This document shows positions 14,259-15,955 of a stretch of 15,955 nucleotides of DNA, piece after piece. Positions within the stretch are counted from its first letter, which is position 1. The number at the start of each line of letters is the position of its first letter. Position numbers and translations under genes: made by a program. The notes under the pieces were generated by a model, which had not been told where the DNA came from, searched no databases, and saw only the letters and a program-made list of their open reading frames with translations. Origin of the DNA: an uncultured Phascolarctobacterium sp. (GTDB lineage Bacteria; Bacillota; Negativicutes; Acidaminococcales; Acidaminococcaceae); contig NZ_CAJMEH010000051.1 of assembly GCF_905212365.1 (NCBI RefSeq), positions 1-15,955 of the forward strand, written 5' to 3'.

Positions 14259-14439
14259 CCTTTTGCAGCAGAATAATTACAGCTATCAGCAGCAGCGCCA
14301 GTCGCAGTCTGTCCTGCAAATCAAAAACAGTTTTAGGCCTTCTCAGAAAGTCCAAGAAGGCCTGCACGTATTCGCCGAAAGCGGCGTTATTTTTTTGCGG
14401 GCAGCGTTTATCGGGAAGATTTTTCAAATAGTTTTTCAT
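14236..14439 (-). CDS. Small hypothetical protein with one C-terminal membrane helix
   Basis: A 67-residue ORF between the ABC permease and nadD. Residues 1-45 are polar and basic (KNYLKNLPDKRCPQKNN, FLDFLRRPKTVFDLQDRLR), followed by a single hydrophobic helix (LALLLIAVIILLQKVVELL) near the C-terminus. I do not recognise a family. The composition and helix pattern look like a genuine tail-anchored protein. The ATG at 14439 lacks an obvious ribosome binding site, and upstream in-frame stops exclude a longer form. It begins 41 bases after the permease stop with no terminator between, so co-transcription is possible. The plus strand of the same region carries a terminator-like element, which leaves some doubt whether the coding reading is the right one. 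Confidence 0.5.
   Translation of the reverse strand: MKNYLKNLPDKRCPQKNNAAFGEYVQAFLDFLRRPKTVFDLQDRLRLALLLIAVIILLQKVVELLCD
14335..14396 (+). terminator. Plus-strand double hairpin with U-tract (possible sRNA 3' end)
   Basis: On the plus strand, AGGCCTTCT (14335-14343) pairs perfectly with AGAAGGCCT (14355-14363), a 9-bp stem with an 11-base loop. Nine bases later CGCCG (14373-14377) pairs with CGGCG (14382-14386), followed by TTA and seven T (14390-14396). This is the form of an intrinsic terminator behind a stem-loop, yet there is no plus-strand gene to terminate. It could end an unannotated plus-strand small RNA antisense to the small ORF, or be chance. Confidence 0.45.
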
Positions 14440-14480
14440 AAGTTATTATTGAGCAGATGACGTGCTATGGCGCTTCTAAA

Positions 14481-15695
14481 TTACTCATATCTTAAAGCGT
14501 CGATAGGATCCAACAGCGCCGCCTTCCTTGCAGGATAAATGCCGAAGAACAGGCCGATGCCCACAGAAAAGACTACCGCGATAATAATTGCCCACATGGA
14601 AATCACCGTATTCCAGCCGGCAAAATGACTGATGGCAAAGGAAGCGCCCACGCCCAGCACCACGCCCAGCGTACCGCCCACGATGCCGATAACCATGGCC
14701 TCAATCAGAAATTGCAGCAGAATATTATTATAGGTAGCGCCTAACGCCTTGCGAATGCCTATTTCCCTGGTACGCTCGGTTACGGAAACCAGCATAATAT
14801 TCATAATGCCGATGCCGCCGACCAGCAGGGAGATAGCCGCAATGCAGCCCAGCAGCAGCGTAATGCTGTTGGCCGTTTCCATCATCGTATCCATAATGGC
14901 CGCCATATTGCGCACTGTAAAATCGTCGTAATCGTTTTCTTTTATCTTGTGGCGCGAACGCAGCACCTGCTCCGTTTCCGCCTGCACATCGTTAATGGTA
15001 TTTTCATCCTCGGCCTGCAAGGTAATGCGCTGCACATGAGTAATACCCATCATACGGTTCTGCGCCGTCGTCAGCGGAATATAAACCACGTCGTCCTGGT
15101 CCTGCCCTACGCCGCTCTGTCCCTTGCTTTTCAGCACGCCGATAACCTGAAAGGGAGCCTTGTTGATACGCATAACCTTGCCTACAGGGTCGCCGTCCGG
15201 AAAAAGGCTGTCGGCTACGGTTTTGCCGATTACGGCTACTCTGCCGCGGCTGGACAAATCCTTCTCATTTAAAATACGTCCATCCTCTATCTCCAGAGTT
15301 TGAATCGTAAAGTTGCTGGGAGTAGTACCCTCCACGCGGCTGGTCCAGTTTTGATTCCCCGCTACCAGCTGATAGCTTTGGGTCACGCTGGCGCTCATAG
15401 CGGCGATTCCATCCACCTGGCGCACGATGGCCTGCGCGTCGTCGTAGGTCAGCTTAGCGCCCTCGCCCGCCGCCAAACGCGCTCCCGTAGCAGTGCGCCC
15501 GCCGCTGGTGATAACCAGCAGATTGCTGCCCAAGCGGGAAATATTCTGCTTGATATTTTCCTTAACGCCAAAGCCCAGGCTGACCATAGCGATAACCGCG
15601 CCTACGCCGATAATGATGCCCAACAGCGTCAGGAAGGTGCGCAGCTTGTTGGAAATCATGCCGTCCAGGGCCATTTTGATAGATTCGTTTAACAT
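14481..15695 (-). CDS. MacB/FtsX-type ABC transporter permease
   Basis: A 404-residue permease. One N-terminal membrane helix (about 18-42, FLTLLGIIIGVGAVIAMVSL) is followed by a large MacB-like periplasmic core domain (about 45-270). The FtsX domain follows: a helix at about 277-305, the cytoplasmic TERTREIGIRKALGA (306-320), and helices near 328-356 and 364-387. It ends with PARKAALLDPIDALRYE. This layout is that of MacB/YknZ-type mechanotransmission transporters that move peptides, lipoproteins or drugs out of the envelope using a separate ATPase. The ATPase gene stops four bases upstream, and its final codons supply the AGAAGG ribosome binding site. A membrane-fusion partner, if any, lies outside the window. 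The substrate is unknown. Confidence 0.95.
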   Translation of the reverse strand: MLNESIKMALDGMISNKLRTFLTLLGIIIGVGAVIAMVSLGFGVKENIKQNISRLGSNLLVITSGGRTATGARLAAGEGAKLTYDDAQAIVRQVDGIAAMSASVTQSYQLVAGNQNWTSRVEGTTPSNFTIQTLEIEDGRILNEKDLSSRGRVAVIGKTVADSLFPDGDPVGKVMRINKAPFQVIGVLKSKGQSGVGQDQDDVVYIPLTTAQNRMMGITHVQRITLQAEDENTINDVQAETEQVLRSRHKIKENDYDDFTVRNMAAIMDTMMETANSITLLLGCIAAISLLVGGIGIMNIMLVSVTERTREIGIRKALGATYNNILLQFLIEAMVIGIVGGTLGVVLGVGASFAISHFAGWNTVISMWAIIIAVVFSVGIGLFFGIYPARKAALLDPIDALRYE

Positions 15696-15699
15696 GCCG

Positions 15700-15955
15700 C
15701 TACCTTCTTTCGTCGCTGACCAGCCTGCCGTCGCGCATTACCAGAATGCGCTTGGTCTGCTCGGCAATGTCCGGCTCATGCGTAACCATAACCACGGTTT
15801 TGCCGCTGCTGTTCATCTCTTTAAAAATATCCATAATCTCATAGCTGGACTTCGTATCCAGATTGCCCGTCGGCTCGTCGGCCATAATAATCGCCGGGTC
15901 GTTAATCAGCGCGCGGGCAATAGCCACACGCTGCCGCTGGCCGCCGCTCATTTCC
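15700..15955 (-). CDS. ABC transporter ATPase (MacB/LolD type), C-terminal part
   Basis: Cut by the right edge; about 84 residues remain. Visible motifs are the ABC signature SGGQRQRVAIARAL, Walker B with D-loop (AIIMADEPTGNLD), and the H-loop (VMVTHEPDIA), then RILVMRDGRLVSDERR to the stop. The GNLDTKSS variant is common in the LolD/MacB/FtsE-like branch that pairs with FtsX-type permeases. It powers the permease encoded four bases downstream, and the two surely form one complex. The Walker A motif and start lie beyond the window. Confidence 0.95.
   Translation of the reverse strand, partial: EMSGGQRQRVAIARALINDPAIIMADEPTGNLDTKSSYEIMDIFKEMNSSGKTVVMVTHEPDIAEQTKRILVMRDGRLVSDERR

Noticed and set aside
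13550..14431. 293-residue plus-strand open frame opposite nadD and the small ORF
   Set aside because: Antisense to clear nadD coding sequence; the translation is rich in His, Arg, Gln and Leu, as expected of a shadow frame, with no recognisable domain.
1..15955. Defence system, prophage, transposon or CRISPR
   Set aside because: No transposase, integrase, nuclease, direct-repeat array or terminal inverted repeats seen; the genes are mostly core functions.

Overview
The window reads as a stretch of chromosome from a strict or fermentative anaerobe with a Firmicutes-type gene order. The large homodimer-type pyruvate:ferredoxin oxidoreductase, the nadD-yqeK-LCP-rsfS-cvfB cluster and strong AGGAGG ribosome binding sites point there. 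Negativicutes is my best guess, but that is inference and no rRNA is present to test it. Coding density is high. Every gene except the first, partial one is on the minus strand, so the text below runs from high to low coordinates.

Layout in the direction of transcription: (1) 15955-14481, the end of an ABC ATPase and its MacB/FtsX-type permease, followed at 14439-14236 by a small one-helix protein. (2) 14140-10532, a tightly packed cluster of nadD (NAD synthesis), yqeK (HD phosphohydrolase), a LytR-CpsA-Psr cell-wall ligase, rsfS (ribosome silencing) and cvfB (S1 RNA-binding regulator), with tauE (anion exporter) downstream of a hairpin. (3) 9574-6714, a DUF190 PII-like protein with a poly-Gln tail, then a DUF697 membrane protein, a COG2509-type FAD protein with a four-cysteine N-terminal cluster, and a small membrane protein. 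(4) 6606-5751, two universal stress proteins one base apart, closed by a clear terminator. (5) 5529-1849, pyruvate:ferredoxin oxidoreductase from a well-formed promoter, followed 18 bases on by a 49-residue Cys-rich membrane peptide. (6) 1688-570, alanine racemase with a structured leader. (7) Converging on it from the left edge, the 3' end of a TenI/ThiE-family gene.

Regulatory structure is the most interesting part. Terminator-like hairpins sit directly in front of the ribosome binding sites of alr, the DUF697 gene and tauE. There is a two-hairpin plus U-tract element on the plus strand inside the small ORF at 14236-14439, and a long imperfect hairpin after the first gene.

I see no CRISPR array, IS element, tRNA, rRNA, phage gene or recognised defence system. 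No gap without a gene exceeds about 225 bases. Most of the window is ordinary core genome. The observations below are modest, and I do not see convincing evidence of a wholly new system.
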